From positions 1,054,001 to 1,118,000 of the forward strand of contig JADKGI010000001.1 in assembly GCA_016722285.1 (NCBI GenBank): 64,000 nt of DNA, given 5' to 3'. Shown here piece by piece: positions 53,166-63,388 of this stretch (within the stretch, counting starts at the first letter, position 1; every line of letters begins with the position of its first letter). The notes below the pieces were generated by a model. That model was not told the DNA's origin. It saw only the letters and a list, made by a program, of their open reading frames with translations, and ran no database searches. Origin of the DNA: Saprospiraceae bacterium. GTDB lineage: Bacteria > Bacteroidota > Bacteroidia > Chitinophagales > Saprospiraceae. Both the position numbers and the translations under genes were made by a program.

Positions 53166-53960
53166 ATGGACAAACAGGAATTAAGAGAACTTGTGTCTGA
53201 AGCAAGAACTGTCATACATGATTCAGCGCTGTTTATTAAAAGCAATGTCAATAAAGTTACTTCTGAACAGGTTATAGAAAAAGGAGTAAATTCTCTGGTT
53301 TCGTATGTCGATCAGCAATCCGAATCAATCCTCATAGCAGGTCTGAGTAAAATATTGCCCGACGCTGGTTTTATCACTGAAGAAGAAATGGTGGAGCAGT
53401 CGCAAAAAAAATATACCTGGATAATTGATCCTTTAGATGGGACAACTAATTTTTTGCATGCGGCGCCTTATTTTTCAGTTAGTGTTGCCCTTCACGATGG
53501 AGATAAAGTAATAGCAGGTATCGTTCATGAAGTAACACACGATGAGGTCTTTTTTGCATCCACTGGTAATGGGGCTTTTTTAAATAAAAAATCAATTTCA
53601 GTCACTAACAGGCCTGCATTTTATGATGTACTCATCGGTACCGGGTTTCCGTATAAGACAGAACATCTGTCAGACGGGCATTTTGATGCTCTTAGGAATG
53701 TCCTCAATAAAACCAGAGGAATAAGGAGATTTGGATCGGCAGCATTGGACCTTTGTTATGTGGCTTGCGGACGATTTGGTGCTTTTTATGAAAAAGCACT
53801 GAATTCTTACGACATAGCTGCCGGTGCTCTGATTGTTCTGGAAGCCGGAGGTATGATTTCGGATTTTCGTGGAGGTAATGATTGGTTGTTTGAAGGAGAA
53901 ATATTGGCGACAGCTCCTCAGTTCAGAAAAGAAATGTTGGATATACTTGAAGTTTTCTGA
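53166..53960 (+). CDS. suhB: Inositol monophosphatase family protein
   Basis: This 264-residue Mg-dependent phosphatase has the catalytic EEE motif in FITEEEMVEQ, the metal motif WIIDPLDGTTNFLHAAPYFSVS and the C-terminal NSYDIAAGALIVLEAGG. Members dephosphorylate inositol phosphate or related sugar phosphates. The next gene begins two bases after the stop codon, so the two genes are probably co-transcribed. Confidence 0.9.
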   Translation: MDKQELRELVSEARTVIHDSALFIKSNVNKVTSEQVIEKGVNSLVSYVDQQSESILIAGLSKILPDAGFITEEEMVEQSQKKYTWIIDPLDGTTNFLHAAPYFSVSVALHDGDKVIAGIVHEVTHDEVFFASTGNGAFLNKKSISVTNRPAFYDVLIGTGFPYKTEHLSDGHFDALRNVLNKTRGIRRFGSAALDLCYVACGRFGAFYEKALNSYDIAAGALIVLEAGGMISDFRGGNDWLFEGEILATAPQFRKEMLDILEVF

Positions 53961-53961
53961 T

Positions 53962-55263
53962 ATGAGATATTATATAATCACAAGCATATTGATGACAGGC
54001 CTTGTATTGACGGCACAACTTACCAATCCGTCTGATCCAACCACTGAAGATTCTGTTATTGTTCCGATAGGTGGCAACACTTGGAGAATAAAACCTGGAA
54101 AAACAGGAGGAAACATCAAAACGGAAGGTATAACCGACTGGACTGATAAATCTGTCAGTTTTGTAACATATGTCAGAATTAATAAGACAGGGATTTTAAA
54201 CATACAAATATTTGCCAACACACCCGATGGAAGTGCTGAAATAATGATCGAAAACGCATTGCAGCAGAAAACAGTCAGTATCAGAAGTGGTGAAAAAAAA
54301 TACTACGACACAGGCGAATGGGAGATAAGAGATACCGGTTATATCGCTTTTAAAATAAGCGGTATTTCTAAAACCGCCTTACATTTCAGCAACATTGATC
54401 ATTTCAAAATATCGGGTGTCTCAGCATCTCATACTTCATTTGTTAAAAACAATGAAGGCAATTTTTTCTACTGGGGACGTCGTGGCCCTTCTGTCCATCT
54501 TAACTATCCTTTTGATGATACCATCCCGTCTGAATGGTTTTATAATGAAATTACTGTACCCAAGGGTCAGGATGTGGTTGGCTCTTATTTTATGGCCGCT
54601 GGTTTTGCAGAAGGATATTTTGGTATTCAGGTTAACTCTAATAAGGAAAGGCGAATTCTTTTCTCAGTATGGAGTTCATTTAAAACGAATGATCCGAAAC
54701 AGATACCTGCAGATGAAAAAATACAGATGATTCGTAAGGGAAAAGATGTTTATACCGGCGAATTCGGAAATGAAGGGTCTGGCGGTCAGAGCTATCTGAG
54801 GTATAACTGGAAATCAGAAGTAACCTATGGATTTCTGCTGAGAGGTGCGCCTGATGGGTTTAACCATACAATATATTCGGCCTGGTTTTTTGATCCTGCT
54901 ACACATAAATGGATTCTTATTGCCAGTTTTAGAAGGCCTAAAACGAATACATACCTCAAAAAACTACATTCTTTTCTTGAAAACTTCGAACCCGAAACAG
55001 GAAATGTGTCCAGAAAAGTAATATTTAAAAATCAATGGATATGTGATATCAATGGAAATTGGACTGAGTTGTACAGGTCAAAATTTACGGGTGATAATAC
55101 CGCCAGAGTTGGTTATCGAATGGATTATGGCGGTGGTTCAGAAGGTAATGCTTTCTTTTTGCGAAATTGCGGTTTTTTTAATGAATTTACTCCACATAAT
55201 ACCTTGTTTGAAAGAATCAGATCAAATAGGCACCCCGATATTCAATTTGAAAAGCTGCCATAA
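53962..55263 (+). CDS. DUF5077-DUF3472 secreted protein
   Basis: This 433-residue protein has signal peptide MRYYIITSILMTGLVLTAQ. An N-terminal carbohydrate-binding-like DUF5077 domain (about 30-150) is followed by DUF3472 (about 160-330: FYWGRRGPSVHLNYPF, VPKGQDVVGSYFMAAGF, YFGIQVNSNKERRILFSVWS). The C-terminal region (330-433) continues the DUF3472 architecture. The role in Bacteroidota is probably polysaccharide binding or degradation. The start at 53962 is supported by the signal peptide; the longer frame overlaps the phosphatase. Confidence 0.85.
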   Translation: MRYYIITSILMTGLVLTAQLTNPSDPTTEDSVIVPIGGNTWRIKPGKTGGNIKTEGITDWTDKSVSFVTYVRINKTGILNIQIFANTPDGSAEIMIENALQQKTVSIRSGEKKYYDTGEWEIRDTGYIAFKISGISKTALHFSNIDHFKISGVSASHTSFVKNNEGNFFYWGRRGPSVHLNYPFDDTIPSEWFYNEITVPKGQDVVGSYFMAAGFAEGYFGIQVNSNKERRILFSVWSSFKTNDPKQIPADEKIQMIRKGKDVYTGEFGNEGSGGQSYLRYNWKSEVTYGFLLRGAPDGFNHTIYSAWFFDPATHKWILIASFRRPKTNTYLKKLHSFLENFEPETGNVSRKVIFKNQWICDINGNWTELYRSKFTGDNTARVGYRMDYGGGSEGNAFFLRNCGFFNEFTPHNTLFERIRSNRHPDIQFEKLP

Positions 55264-55304
55264 TCCGTAATTCCGGTTTGTTTTTTTAACCATATCTTTG
55301 TCAC

Positions 55305-56687
55305 ATGAATGTACTCACCGATACGATTATAGCTCCTGCAACTCCTCAGGGACAAAGTGCATTAGCAGTGATCAGACTATCAGGGGCTGAAGCTATAGAT
55401 ATTACAAATCGTATCTTTAGGGGAACAAATCTGAGCCTCGCTCCATCGCACACCATCCACTACGGATGGATAAATGACGAAAATACAGATTTGGACGAAG
55501 TGATGGTTTCTGTATTTAAGTCGCCAAAAACATTTACAACCGAAGACAGTATCGAGATTTCATGCCACGGATCACCCCAGATAGTCCAGTCGATCATTTC
55601 TCTGGGCATCAAAAATGGGGCAAGACTCGCTAATCCTGGTGAGTTTACTTTACGGGCATTTCTGAACGGCCGCTTGGATCTTTCTCAGGCTGAAGCGGTG
55701 GCTGACCTCATCCATTCCACAACTTTGCGCTCGTCTGAAATAGCACTAAAACAACTCAAAGGCCATTTTTCAACTTTGTTGAAAGATCTCAGACAAGAGT
55801 TGATAGACTTTGCCGCTTTGATTGAACTCGAGCTTGATTTTTCGGAAGAAGATGTGGAGTTTGCACACAGGGGAAGACTAAAAGAATTGATTCATAAGAT
55901 CATGCTGATCATCAAGCCGATGCTAGATTCATTCAGATGGGGTAACAGTATAAAAGATGGGATACCTGTTGCTATCATCGGAGCGCCAAATGCTGGAAAA
56001 TCGACCTTACTCAATACTATACTCAATGAAGAAAAGGCATTGGTCAGTGACATTGCCGGTACGACTCGTGACTTTATAGAAGATACGCTGGTGATAGATG
56101 GTATTATGTTTCGTTTTATAGATACCGCAGGAATCCGCGAGACATCCGACATTCTCGAAGGATTGGGTATCGAGAGATCAAAACAAAAATTGCGTGAAGC
56201 AGACATCGTATTATTTATCAGCGATGTGAACAAAAATGTTGATGAAACCATAAATGATTTTCATAAACTTGAAATATCAAAAGATCAAGCAGGCATAATC
56301 TTGTTGAATAAAGCAGATACCATCTCAGCCGCCATTGCCGATCCAAAAACCCTGGCTATAGCGGAAAAAAGCGGGGCGAAATCCCTGCTTATCACAGCGA
56401 AATATAAAGAAACACTGCAACCATTGTTGTCTTACTTCTCTGAATATATCAAAACCCAAAATAAAGCAGAAGGCACCATTATCAGTAATGCCAGGCATCA
56501 TGAAGCACTCGATAATACAAGGGCTGCGCTTGAAAAGGTTCTGGAAGGATTGAGTTCAGGAATTTCCACTGATTTTGTGGCCATGGACATCAGAGAAGCA
56601 TTGTATCATTTGGGTACGATCACAGGGCAGGTATCTACGGATGATTTACTGGATAGCATATTTAGTAAGTTTTGTATCGGAAAGTAA
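55305..56687 (+). CDS. mnmE: tRNA modification GTPase MnmE
   Basis: This 460-residue protein modifies tRNA wobble uridines with MnmG. N-terminal formyl-THF-binding domain: TIIAPATPQGQSALAVIRLSG; helical domain: LNGRLDLSQAEAVADLI; GTPase: IGAPNAGKSTLLN, DIAGTTRDFIED, NKAD; C-terminal CIGK with the catalytic Cys. The length and all motifs are standard. It follows the DUF3472 gene by about 40 bases. Confidence 0.96.
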   Translation: MNVLTDTIIAPATPQGQSALAVIRLSGAEAIDITNRIFRGTNLSLAPSHTIHYGWINDENTDLDEVMVSVFKSPKTFTTEDSIEISCHGSPQIVQSIISLGIKNGARLANPGEFTLRAFLNGRLDLSQAEAVADLIHSTTLRSSEIALKQLKGHFSTLLKDLRQELIDFAALIELELDFSEEDVEFAHRGRLKELIHKIMLIIKPMLDSFRWGNSIKDGIPVAIIGAPNAGKSTLLNTILNEEKALVSDIAGTTRDFIEDTLVIDGIMFRFIDTAGIRETSDILEGLGIERSKQKLREADIVLFISDVNKNVDETINDFHKLEISKDQAGIILLNKADTISAAIADPKTLAIAEKSGAKSLLITAKYKETLQPLLSYFSEYIKTQNKAEGTIISNARHHEALDNTRAALEKVLEGLSSGISTDFVAMDIREALYHLGTITGQVSTDDLLDSIFSKFCIGK

Positions 56688-56704
56688 TCAATAAAAAATT
56701 AACC

Positions 56705-57184
56705 ATGAGCTTGAATAAAAATAATAATCTGAAAACCAAAACCTTACTTATCCTTTTACTCTCTATTTCAGCAGTTACATTTGCTCAGAATAAAGAAACA
56801 TTTGATATCCTTTCTACTTTTCCTAAAAGAGTAAATACAATAGTCATCACTACATTGGATACTATGCCACAGGCTTTTAAAAATATCCAAACGCATCTGG
56901 TGGATTATGGGTTTTCTATAGAAATCGCAGATGAGCATTCAGGCATCATTCGAACGGCAAAAGGAGACATCGATCATTATCCTTTTAAATCAACATTAAC
57001 GGTAACTGTACAACAAACAGATTCCACATCTACTATTGAGATCAGAGGAAACGCATCGAATAATGGTTTTGATTTTGAAGCTCTCAACGGGAATTCTAAA
57101 ACTGGGGTAAACACCGTCCTTTTTGCAAAGATGTATGAAGTGGGTATGATGTATATCAATGCCAGATCACTTTCGGTAAAATAG
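56705..57184 (+). CDS. Secreted protein of unknown function
   Basis: This 159-residue protein has a signal peptide (TKTLLILLLSISAVTFAQ). The mature part has alternating strands (VNTIVITTLDTMPQAFKNIQTHL, YPFKSTLTVTVQQTDSTSTIEIRG), suggesting a small beta-sandwich or alpha-beta sandwich. It resembles the shape of DUF4468-like domains, but I do not claim membership. The ATG at 56705 is preferred over the upstream frame. Confidence 0.6.
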   Translation: MSLNKNNNLKTKTLLILLLSISAVTFAQNKETFDILSTFPKRVNTIVITTLDTMPQAFKNIQTHLVDYGFSIEIADEHSGIIRTAKGDIDHYPFKSTLTVTVQQTDSTSTIEIRGNASNNGFDFEALNGNSKTGVNTVLFAKMYEVGMMYINARSLSVK

Positions 57185-57593
57185 TCATACCCAAAGTTCA
57201 TTTCTATACCTAGATATACCTCAATATTATTTTATTGAATACCTGAAATAAATATTTCAGCTGTGGCCGCGTGGACTATGAAAAAGGAGGTCATCGAAGC
57301 ATCTGCATCTCTGAAATTTAAAGTAGAAAACGGCAAGAAAGGAATCTTTACCATTTCAGTAAAAGTGTATCTCACATTTGGGTAGCAATTTGATATTGAC
57401 TTGCTTATATCTCTTAATACTCGAATCGAAAGATGTCTTTTTCAGTGATAAAAAAAACTGTTCAGCCAGAGTTTCCGCACTTCATATTTATATTTGCCTT
57501 ATTTAGGTATGTAATGCTACACTTCAAATAGATAAAATACATATCTATCTCAAAACAGACTTATATTTGTTTGAAATATATAAACAGTAACGC
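57185..57593. other. Intergenic stretch with a possible gene relic
   Basis: A 35-codon frame from 57278 to 57385 (MKKEVIEASASLKFKVENG and on, stop) looks protein-like but has no recognised family. A palindrome CTGAAATA-AA... near 57244-57261 precedes it. Otherwise nothing is visible. Confidence 0.3.
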
Positions 57594-57911
57594 ATGAAAT
57601 GGTATCACTTCGGGGCGATCTTAATCTATGGTAGTGCCATCCTTTATTTTGGCTATCAGTCGTATCTGCAATTATATGTATATTTTGCCAATAAATCTCT
57701 GGGGCACGAAGAGTCCTTTTCTATGGCTGGAAAGTATTTGGGGCTGACTACTGTTTTGATTGCGATGTCAGTTGGTGGTTGGTATTTAATGAAATACACA
57801 TCAATGACAAAGCTGGGAAATGTGATATTGTTTTTTCCCTTTATTGTTATTGGATTGTTTGCGCTTTGGGCCATCATATTAATCTTGTCGTCAGGTGGAA
57901 AGTGGAATTGA
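57594..57911 (+). CDS. Small membrane protein
   Basis: This 105-residue protein has three predicted membrane segments: FGAILIYGSAILYFGYQSY, YLGLTTVLIAMSVGGWYLM and VILFFPFIVIGLFALWAII. No family recognised. It is the first of a series of small membrane proteins on the plus strand, separated from the next by about 50 bases. Confidence 0.6.
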   Translation: MKWYHFGAILIYGSAILYFGYQSYLQLYVYFANKSLGHEESFSMAGKYLGLTTVLIAMSVGGWYLMKYTSMTKLGNVILFFPFIVIGLFALWAIILILSSGGKWN

Positions 57912-57962
57912 TTACTGTACTTTTACAATAAAGAATTTCAATATTATTTAAATCAAATTTCT

Positions 57963-58541
57963 ATGATCAAATTTCTAATTTTTTGTAATGTTTTATTTAC
58001 TTCAACTCCTCTTTATCAAGGATACAAAAGCGAAAAAAGTATAGGAGCATTGATCAATGATGGTTTAAATAATTCTGATAGTGTAGCTATAACTAAATCT
58101 ATCAAAGGCTTTCTCTTATGGTATAAATCCAATTATAATAAGGCTAACTCGGTAGGATTCACTAAGAGTGACAAAAAAGGAAATTATGTCGTCGATATGG
58201 TGGCGTGCAACAAATATCTAGCTATCCTGAAGTCGAGTACATTTATATCAGAAAGATATTTGACAGAGTGGCGAAAGTACTTCGAGTCAAAGAGTCAAGC
58301 ATTTATAGATAACCCACAAAACGAAGGGCCACCAGAAGGATTTGATTTTGATTTGGTATTGCTTAATCAGGAGCCTGACCTCATACTCAATAATGTAAAA
58401 AATCTTAAGTTTAAAGTCAAAGAAATGCAGAAAACTACTGCCATTGTGGAGGTAATGGGCGAATTTACTTACAACTTCGAGATGCGTAAAATCAATGGTA
58501 AATGGATGATCGATTATATCGGGTCAGAAAATTATGACTGA
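57963..58541 (+). CDS. Hypothetical exported protein
   Basis: This 192-residue protein has a short hydrophobic start (MIKFLIFCNVLFTSTPL). The mature part is helical then strand-rich, ending FTYNFEMRKINGKWMIDYIGSE, a pattern common to small NTF2/DUF3828-like secreted proteins. The segment LLWYKSNYNKANSVGF also fits DUF3828-type proteins. The family is uncertain. Confidence 0.6.
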   Translation: MIKFLIFCNVLFTSTPLYQGYKSEKSIGALINDGLNNSDSVAITKSIKGFLLWYKSNYNKANSVGFTKSDKKGNYVVDMVACNKYLAILKSSTFISERYLTEWRKYFESKSQAFIDNPQNEGPPEGFDFDLVLLNQEPDLILNNVKNLKFKVKEMQKTTAIVEVMGEFTYNFEMRKINGKWMIDYIGSENYD

Positions 58542-58597
58542 GATGAATGAGTGTTTAGTTTTTAAAGTTTACTACCAAAATTAATAAAATATTGAAT

Positions 58598-58900
58598 ATG
58601 GAGTTCGTGTATAAAATGGCATTTTATGTCATGTTTGGGATCACTGTTTTTATCATTCTTTACTTGATGGTAGGATCAATTTCTATGATTTTTGATCCCT
58701 ACAGCAAAAAAATGGAAATAGTATATTATCTCATTGGCTGTACCATATTAGGTATTGGATTATACAAGTCATATAACATCATAAAAATAAGCGATGAATA
58801 TATGAACAGTTGTGGAGTATTAGGCATAACATGGATAGTTACTTTAGTTTTTATCGTAATCACCCTGTTGTTTTTTAATGGACCATTTAGATGGCAATAA
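58598..58900 (+). CDS. Small membrane protein, tandem paralogue A
   Basis: This 100-residue protein has three membrane segments. The central YKSYNIIKISDEYMNSCGVLGITWI is nearly repeated in the next gene (YMAYNVIKTSDRYAYSCGVLGVAWI). ATG 58598 is preferred over TTG 58592. The two arose by tandem duplication; function unknown. The conserved Cys is shared. Confidence 0.62.
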   Translation: MEFVYKMAFYVMFGITVFIILYLMVGSISMIFDPYSKKMEIVYYLIGCTILGIGLYKSYNIIKISDEYMNSCGVLGITWIVTLVFIVITLLFFNGPFRWQ

Positions 58901-58929
58901 TATCATCATATTAAAATACAATTTAGAAA

Positions 58930-59217
58930 ATGGAGTTTTCTTATAAGTTGGCATATTATGTCATGTTTGCAGTCAGCTGTTTATCAGCATTTATCCTCAT
59001 TAAAATTGGATTTGACATATTATGGGATGGTTATGGTAAGAATGCTGAAGCTATCATGGCATTTATTGCCGCATTAATATTAGGAGTAGGTGCGTATATG
59101 GCTTACAATGTCATTAAAACCAGTGATAGATATGCTTACAGTTGTGGTGTATTGGGTGTAGCATGGATTTTGGCGTTTGTCATAATAATAAGTAACTACT
59201 CAGGTATAAAACAGTAA
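58930..59217 (+). CDS. Small membrane protein, tandem paralogue B
   Basis: This 95-residue protein begins MEFSYKLAYYVMFAVSC, like the start of the preceding gene (MEFVYKMAFYVMF). It has three membrane segments and the SCGVLG block. It is 29 bases downstream of its paralogue. Confidence 0.62.
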   Translation: MEFSYKLAYYVMFAVSCLSAFILIKIGFDILWDGYGKNAEAIMAFIAALILGVGAYMAYNVIKTSDRYAYSCGVLGVAWILAFVIIISNYSGIKQ

Positions 59218-59280
59218 GTTAAAGTAGTAAAATAATAATATGCTTTTATTTTATCAGTGGACCAATAAAATGGCAGTAGC

Positions 59281-59580
59281 TTGGATTTTTTCATAAAACT
59301 ATCATATTACTGTGGTCTGTTTGGGACAGGAGTTCTGAGTATATTTTATATCTATACTGCATTATTTAAACGTACCATATCAGAAAACCCATATTATATA
59401 AAGGAATGTTTTGGATTGTCATCTATTTTCGTTCTGATGATTTTGTTCAGGGCATATCAAGTGGGAGAGATCCAGGGAAAATTTATTAATGGCATTTGGC
59501 TTATCCTATCATCGTGGCTGGTTTGGGGAGTTGTAGTGTTGGGTTATGTCATCTTGGCTAAGTCACAGGGACGAATTTAA
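59281..59580 (+). CDS. Small membrane protein, related to the tandem pair
   Basis: This 99-residue protein has three membrane segments and the same length and layout as the two before (MDFFIKLSYYCGLFGTG at the start), but little identity in the middle. It starts at a TTG (59281). It probably is a third, diverged copy. Confidence 0.52.
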   Translation: MDFFIKLSYYCGLFGTGVLSIFYIYTALFKRTISENPYYIKECFGLSSIFVLMILFRAYQVGEIQGKFINGIWLILSSWLVWGVVVLGYVILAKSQGRI

Positions 59581-59660
59581 GCATCAGGTAAAGAAGTGCA
59601 TTTAGCTAAATGGAATGGAAAACTGAGTAAAGTTCTCTATCCAAAACAGATCATAAATTT

Positions 59661-60260
59661 ATGAGTCAAAAAAGATATTCCGGCGATCCAAAGAGACTAT
59701 ATGACTTTATGACTTCTTTTGTGGTAGTTTGTCCCAAATGTGATTTGGACGGAGAGATAACAGTTCCATATTTTTTGGATTACAAAAATGCCATTTTTAC
59801 TTGTGGACATTGTTATCATTCAGAAAAAGCCAAAGATAGATTAAGATATAAATCCACTGCAAAAGCCAATTGCAATCAATGTCAAGCCAGCCTCAAGATA
59901 GAAGTAGCAGATAGGAAGTCAATACCCAACTATATCACCGTGATATGCCCTGAGTGCACGTCTGCAAACAAAGTGAAGGAAAATTGGGAGTCATATATAT
60001 TGAAATATAACAATTCAGGAACCATCGATCCGGCATTTGGCTTGCCACTTTGGTATCAGGCACCGATAAAAGATGAGGTCATCTGGGCTTATAATCTTTA
60101 TCACCTGCATGAAATAAGAGACTATGTCTCATCTAGGCTCAGAGAAAGAACTACAGATAGATATAAAATGACGATGGTGGAGAAGCTGCCTGACTTTATA
60201 AAAATGGCAAAGAATAGAGATGAAATACTAAAGGCTATTGAGCGGATGAAAATAAAATAG
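59661..60260 (+). CDS. Zinc-ribbon protein of unknown function
   Basis: This 199-residue cytoplasmic protein has three Cys pairs spaced as zinc ribbons: VCPKCDLDGEI/TCGHCYH, NCNQCQASLKI and VICPECTSANK. The C-terminal half is helical (AYNLYHLHEIRDYVSSRLRERT). It could bind nucleic acid or protein. It ends the plus-strand run. Confidence 0.62.
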   Translation: MSQKRYSGDPKRLYDFMTSFVVVCPKCDLDGEITVPYFLDYKNAIFTCGHCYHSEKAKDRLRYKSTAKANCNQCQASLKIEVADRKSIPNYITVICPECTSANKVKENWESYILKYNNSGTIDPAFGLPLWYQAPIKDEVIWAYNLYHLHEIRDYVSSRLRERTTDRYKMTMVEKLPDFIKMAKNRDEILKAIERMKIK

Positions 60261-60295
60261 CTTCAATTTTTTCTAGATAATACTGACTCGAAATG

Positions 60296-61354
60296 TTACT
60301 TAAACTTATCTTTAAAATTCTGTATTTCCTGAAGTAAACTTTGGGTTTTATCTTTAAAGTCTTCTCTATTTATATTTTTAAGAGCATCCTCCAAAATGGT
60401 TAATTTGCTTGTGATCTCTGGCATTTTATCTGAAAATTGATATGCCATTGCTGCTAATAATTTGTCAATAAACAGCGCATCCAAATCGCCAGCAGCAGCG
60501 TATTCGTTGGCCGCCATGTTGCTGGTCATGGCAGCTACACATCCTATACTTTGAGTAAAAGGACCTATGAGTTTATCCGAATTTTCAACTTTGTATGCAC
60601 TTAGATAATAATACAATTCAAGAAAATATTGATCGTTTTTGCAATTTTCTAATGCTTTGGTGATCTGGTATTCCCATGTAGGATCAGACTTTATTTTGCT
60701 CAAAGCAGCATCCACAATTTTTCTATCATTATAATCTGGTCTTGTAAAGTATAATAGATTCATTGCTTTCGGTTCATATTGAATTCTGTCTAAAGTTTGT
60801 TGATAAGCGTCTTCTGTATCAGAAAGTCTTGGTGTAAATATTGATTTTACAAAACCAAAATTGAAATACATGAAGGTGGCAGCACCGATAAATACATTAA
60901 TCATAATGGGCACTTTTAACGCCATGCTATTATGAAGCATAAAATCACTTTTATATACCCACAGACCATATGGTATGATCATCAATAGCGGAACCCATAT
61001 ATAACCCGTAAATGCCATAAAGTCTTTTGGATGAGAAATGGATTGGCTTTGATATGAAGACCACTCGGCTTTGATCATGATGGCGTTAAAAAGTGCATAC
61101 AGAATAGCAAGCATTCCTACAACTAAGGCAATATTTCTAATTTGAGAGCTCGAAGAAATCCAATCAAAACCTCCTGATTTACTTAGTTTTATCGTCATAG
61201 TAACACTTAATACTGAGTAAATCAGAAATAAAACTCCCATTAAAATAAACGGTACAACTGAAGGGCCAATCGTACCAGGACGGTTGATCGAACTAGAAAT
61301 AACTAAAATGGCATAGGTCGATAAAAGCAAGATGAAGTTGGTTTTAAAGTTCAT
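60296..61354 (-). CDS. Membrane protein with helical cytoplasmic tail
   Basis: This 352-residue protein has five predicted membrane segments in the first ~180 residues (for example FILLLSTYAILVISSSI and IALVVGMLAILYALFNAIMI). A helical region (190-352) with an acidic-basic pattern such as DEDAYQQTL-like turns follows. No family recognised. It is on the minus strand, convergent with the zinc-ribbon gene. Confidence 0.55.
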   Translation of the reverse strand: MNFKTNFILLLSTYAILVISSSINRPGTIGPSVVPFILMGVLFLIYSVLSVTMTIKLSKSGGFDWISSSSQIRNIALVVGMLAILYALFNAIMIKAEWSSYQSQSISHPKDFMAFTGYIWVPLLMIIPYGLWVYKSDFMLHNSMALKVPIMINVFIGAATFMYFNFGFVKSIFTPRLSDTEDAYQQTLDRIQYEPKAMNLLYFTRPDYNDRKIVDAALSKIKSDPTWEYQITKALENCKNDQYFLELYYYLSAYKVENSDKLIGPFTQSIGCVAAMTSNMAANEYAAAGDLDALFIDKLLAAMAYQFSDKMPEITSKLTILEDALKNINREDFKDKTQSLLQEIQNFKDKFK

Positions 61355-61431
61355 GAATTATTTATTATTTTGTTCTGAAAAAGTAAATAAATTTAAGACT
61401 AATTTTGATAATTGAATTTATCATGAATGTA

Positions 61432-62475
61432 TCAATTGATTATTTTTCCTTCAAAATACCTGTGTACTTCATCTTCCGCATCAGCATCTCCCATAATGTG
61501 GGGAAATACTTTAAACGATGCAGCATTGGCCCCTTTCATTTTATAAAGATTATAATATACCCCGTTTTTGTCCATACTATATTTCTCATTCAATATTTTA
61601 AAAGTAGCAGCGTCAACATTGGGAAATATATGATCATTGACAAAAATATGATTCTTGTCTTTGGCATAATATGTATTACCTGAAGACAATTCATTTTCAG
61701 CATATAATTCAAAAGATTGTGGATCAGCATTTGATATAATGGAGGAATAATAATATACATGTTGCTGGTCTTTTGAATATGGTGCGCTTATAATTTGAAA
61801 ATGTTCCGATGTTGAACCCTTGATTTTTTCTCCATTATAAAATGTATTTTTGTTGTCTTTACTGTAGATATAGTCCAGTAATTCATAAGAACTATAGTCG
61901 CATGTTATGGGTTTGAGCGTATATTGTTCACCATCTGTATGTATGAAGTAAAAGTGTAGAGCATCCTTAGCATAAAAAGTATTGATCCTTTCAAAAGAAA
62001 GCCCGAGGATATTAGGTACTTTCTTGTGCTGTACATAAACATGGTTTTTGTCCTTGACAAACTGAAAGTCTAATACTTTCAGACTTGGAAGATCTGATAC
62101 CTCAAAGGTTTTGTTATTATACCATGCTGAAGATCTATCCTTTCCGTAGCCATAATCCAGGCTTACAAAAGTGGCGGCATCTGCCTTGTCAATCAGGTCA
62201 ATATAGTGTTTTTTGGAAGTAAAATAATCCTTGCTTTCACGATATGTACTGTGATAAAATACATGGTTTTTATCTTTACAATAATATTCATCTAATATCT
62301 CAAAACTTTGTGCGTCCACATTATCCAACACTGTATCATAATATTGTATAGCATCACCTATTTTACTGAAGCCATATTTCAGTTCTCCCATCTTATTGTT
62401 CTCGCTTTTGCTTTTGCATGAATAGCCTATAAAGAGTAAAATTATAGATAAAACGCAAATCAGATATGTTGTCAT
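61432..62475 (-). CDS. DKNYY-repeat lipoprotein
   Basis: This 347-residue protein has a lipoprotein signal (MTTYLICVLSIILLFIGYSC). The mature part repeats the DKNYY motif about ten times, for example CKDKNHVFYHS, VKDKNHVYVQHKKV, YSKDQQHVYYYSS, YAKDKNHIFVN and YSMDKNGVYYN. Each repeat pairs with a segment such as ADPQSFEL. The family (PF13644-like) occurs in Bacteroidota and has no known function. I chose ATG 62475 because of the lipobox. Confidence 0.8.
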   Translation of the reverse strand: MTTYLICVLSIILLFIGYSCKSKSENNKMGELKYGFSKIGDAIQYYDTVLDNVDAQSFEILDEYYCKDKNHVFYHSTYRESKDYFTSKKHYIDLIDKADAATFVSLDYGYGKDRSSAWYNNKTFEVSDLPSLKVLDFQFVKDKNHVYVQHKKVPNILGLSFERINTFYAKDALHFYFIHTDGEQYTLKPITCDYSSYELLDYIYSKDNKNTFYNGEKIKGSTSEHFQIISAPYSKDQQHVYYYSSIISNADPQSFELYAENELSSGNTYYAKDKNHIFVNDHIFPNVDAATFKILNEKYSMDKNGVYYNLYKMKGANAASFKVFPHIMGDADAEDEVHRYFEGKIIN

Positions 62476-62646
62476 TTTTTGAATCATTGAAAGAAAATTA
62501 AAGAATATTTTAAGACAAAACATTATATAAAATATTACAATCCTGAATTACAAGGCCTTGCTTGTTTTTGAGAAAAAGGTTCTTTAAGGCAAAAGAATGA
62601 AACATATACTGTACTAAATTTTTCTCTTTAAGCTTCATGTTTTCAT

Positions 62647-63282
62647 TTATTTGACTTCTTTGAAACCGTTGAATTTTTTATTGTTAGTCTCCCCTGTTCC
62701 CGTATCACCTGATATTACATTTTTAATTTCAATCCCTTGCTCCTTCAGCCATATATATTCAGGATGAAATTCCAAAAAATGCGATAATGTTGCAGTTGAA
62801 ATCATTCTGGCCATGAGTTTATCATCATTGGTGACTCTAAAAGAACGCACATCTTCACGACTCAGTTTCATCGGTAAGGTGCCACAATAGACATCATTTT
62901 TATCTTTGGAGTAGGGAAATTCTATGACTTCAAATGTAGCAGGATCAGCATGTATGATTACTTCATCATTAAAAAAAGCATGATTGTTGTCTTTGGCATA
63001 CCCGTACTCATCATCGGTCAAAGGCAAAAAGCCATCAGGTGAAGCATGGTTTATTTTTCTTCCTTTGAAATAAACCTGATTTTGGTCCAAGGCAAAACTT
63101 TTATTTTTTAACACTGTAAAGGTATTTTGGTCTATACCTTCTATCCACTGCAATCTTTTACCATGACTTTCATCAATAGTCACCCAAGTCCAGTCTCCAT
63201 TTTTTTTAACATAGCCCGTTTGGCTACCTTTTAAAAAGTATAAAATGAAAAGAAGAATTACTATGATTAATGCTATTTTCAT
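62647..63282 (-). CDS. DKNYY-repeat membrane-anchored protein
   Basis: This 211-residue protein has one N-terminal anchor (MKIALIIVILLFILYFL) and three or four DKNYY-type repeats (ALDQNQVYFKGRKI, AKDNNHAFFND, SKDKNDVYCG). It is shorter than its neighbour at 61432. The ATG at 63282 is preferred over an upstream frame without signal features. Confidence 0.75.
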   Translation of the reverse strand: MKIALIIVILLFILYFLKGSQTGYVKKNGDWTWVTIDESHGKRLQWIEGIDQNTFTVLKNKSFALDQNQVYFKGRKINHASPDGFLPLTDDEYGYAKDNNHAFFNDEVIIHADPATFEVIEFPYSKDKNDVYCGTLPMKLSREDVRSFRVTNDDKLMARMISTATLSHFLEFHPEYIWLKEQGIEIKNVISGDTGTGETNNKKFNGFKEVK

Positions 63283-63388
63283 CTGGATGGATATTTTTAT
63301 TAAAATTACTAAGTTTTTATTTAATTGATAATGGCATGCAGGAGCTTGATATCTTAGAGATGACAAATCACACTTTTTATTTGCTCCT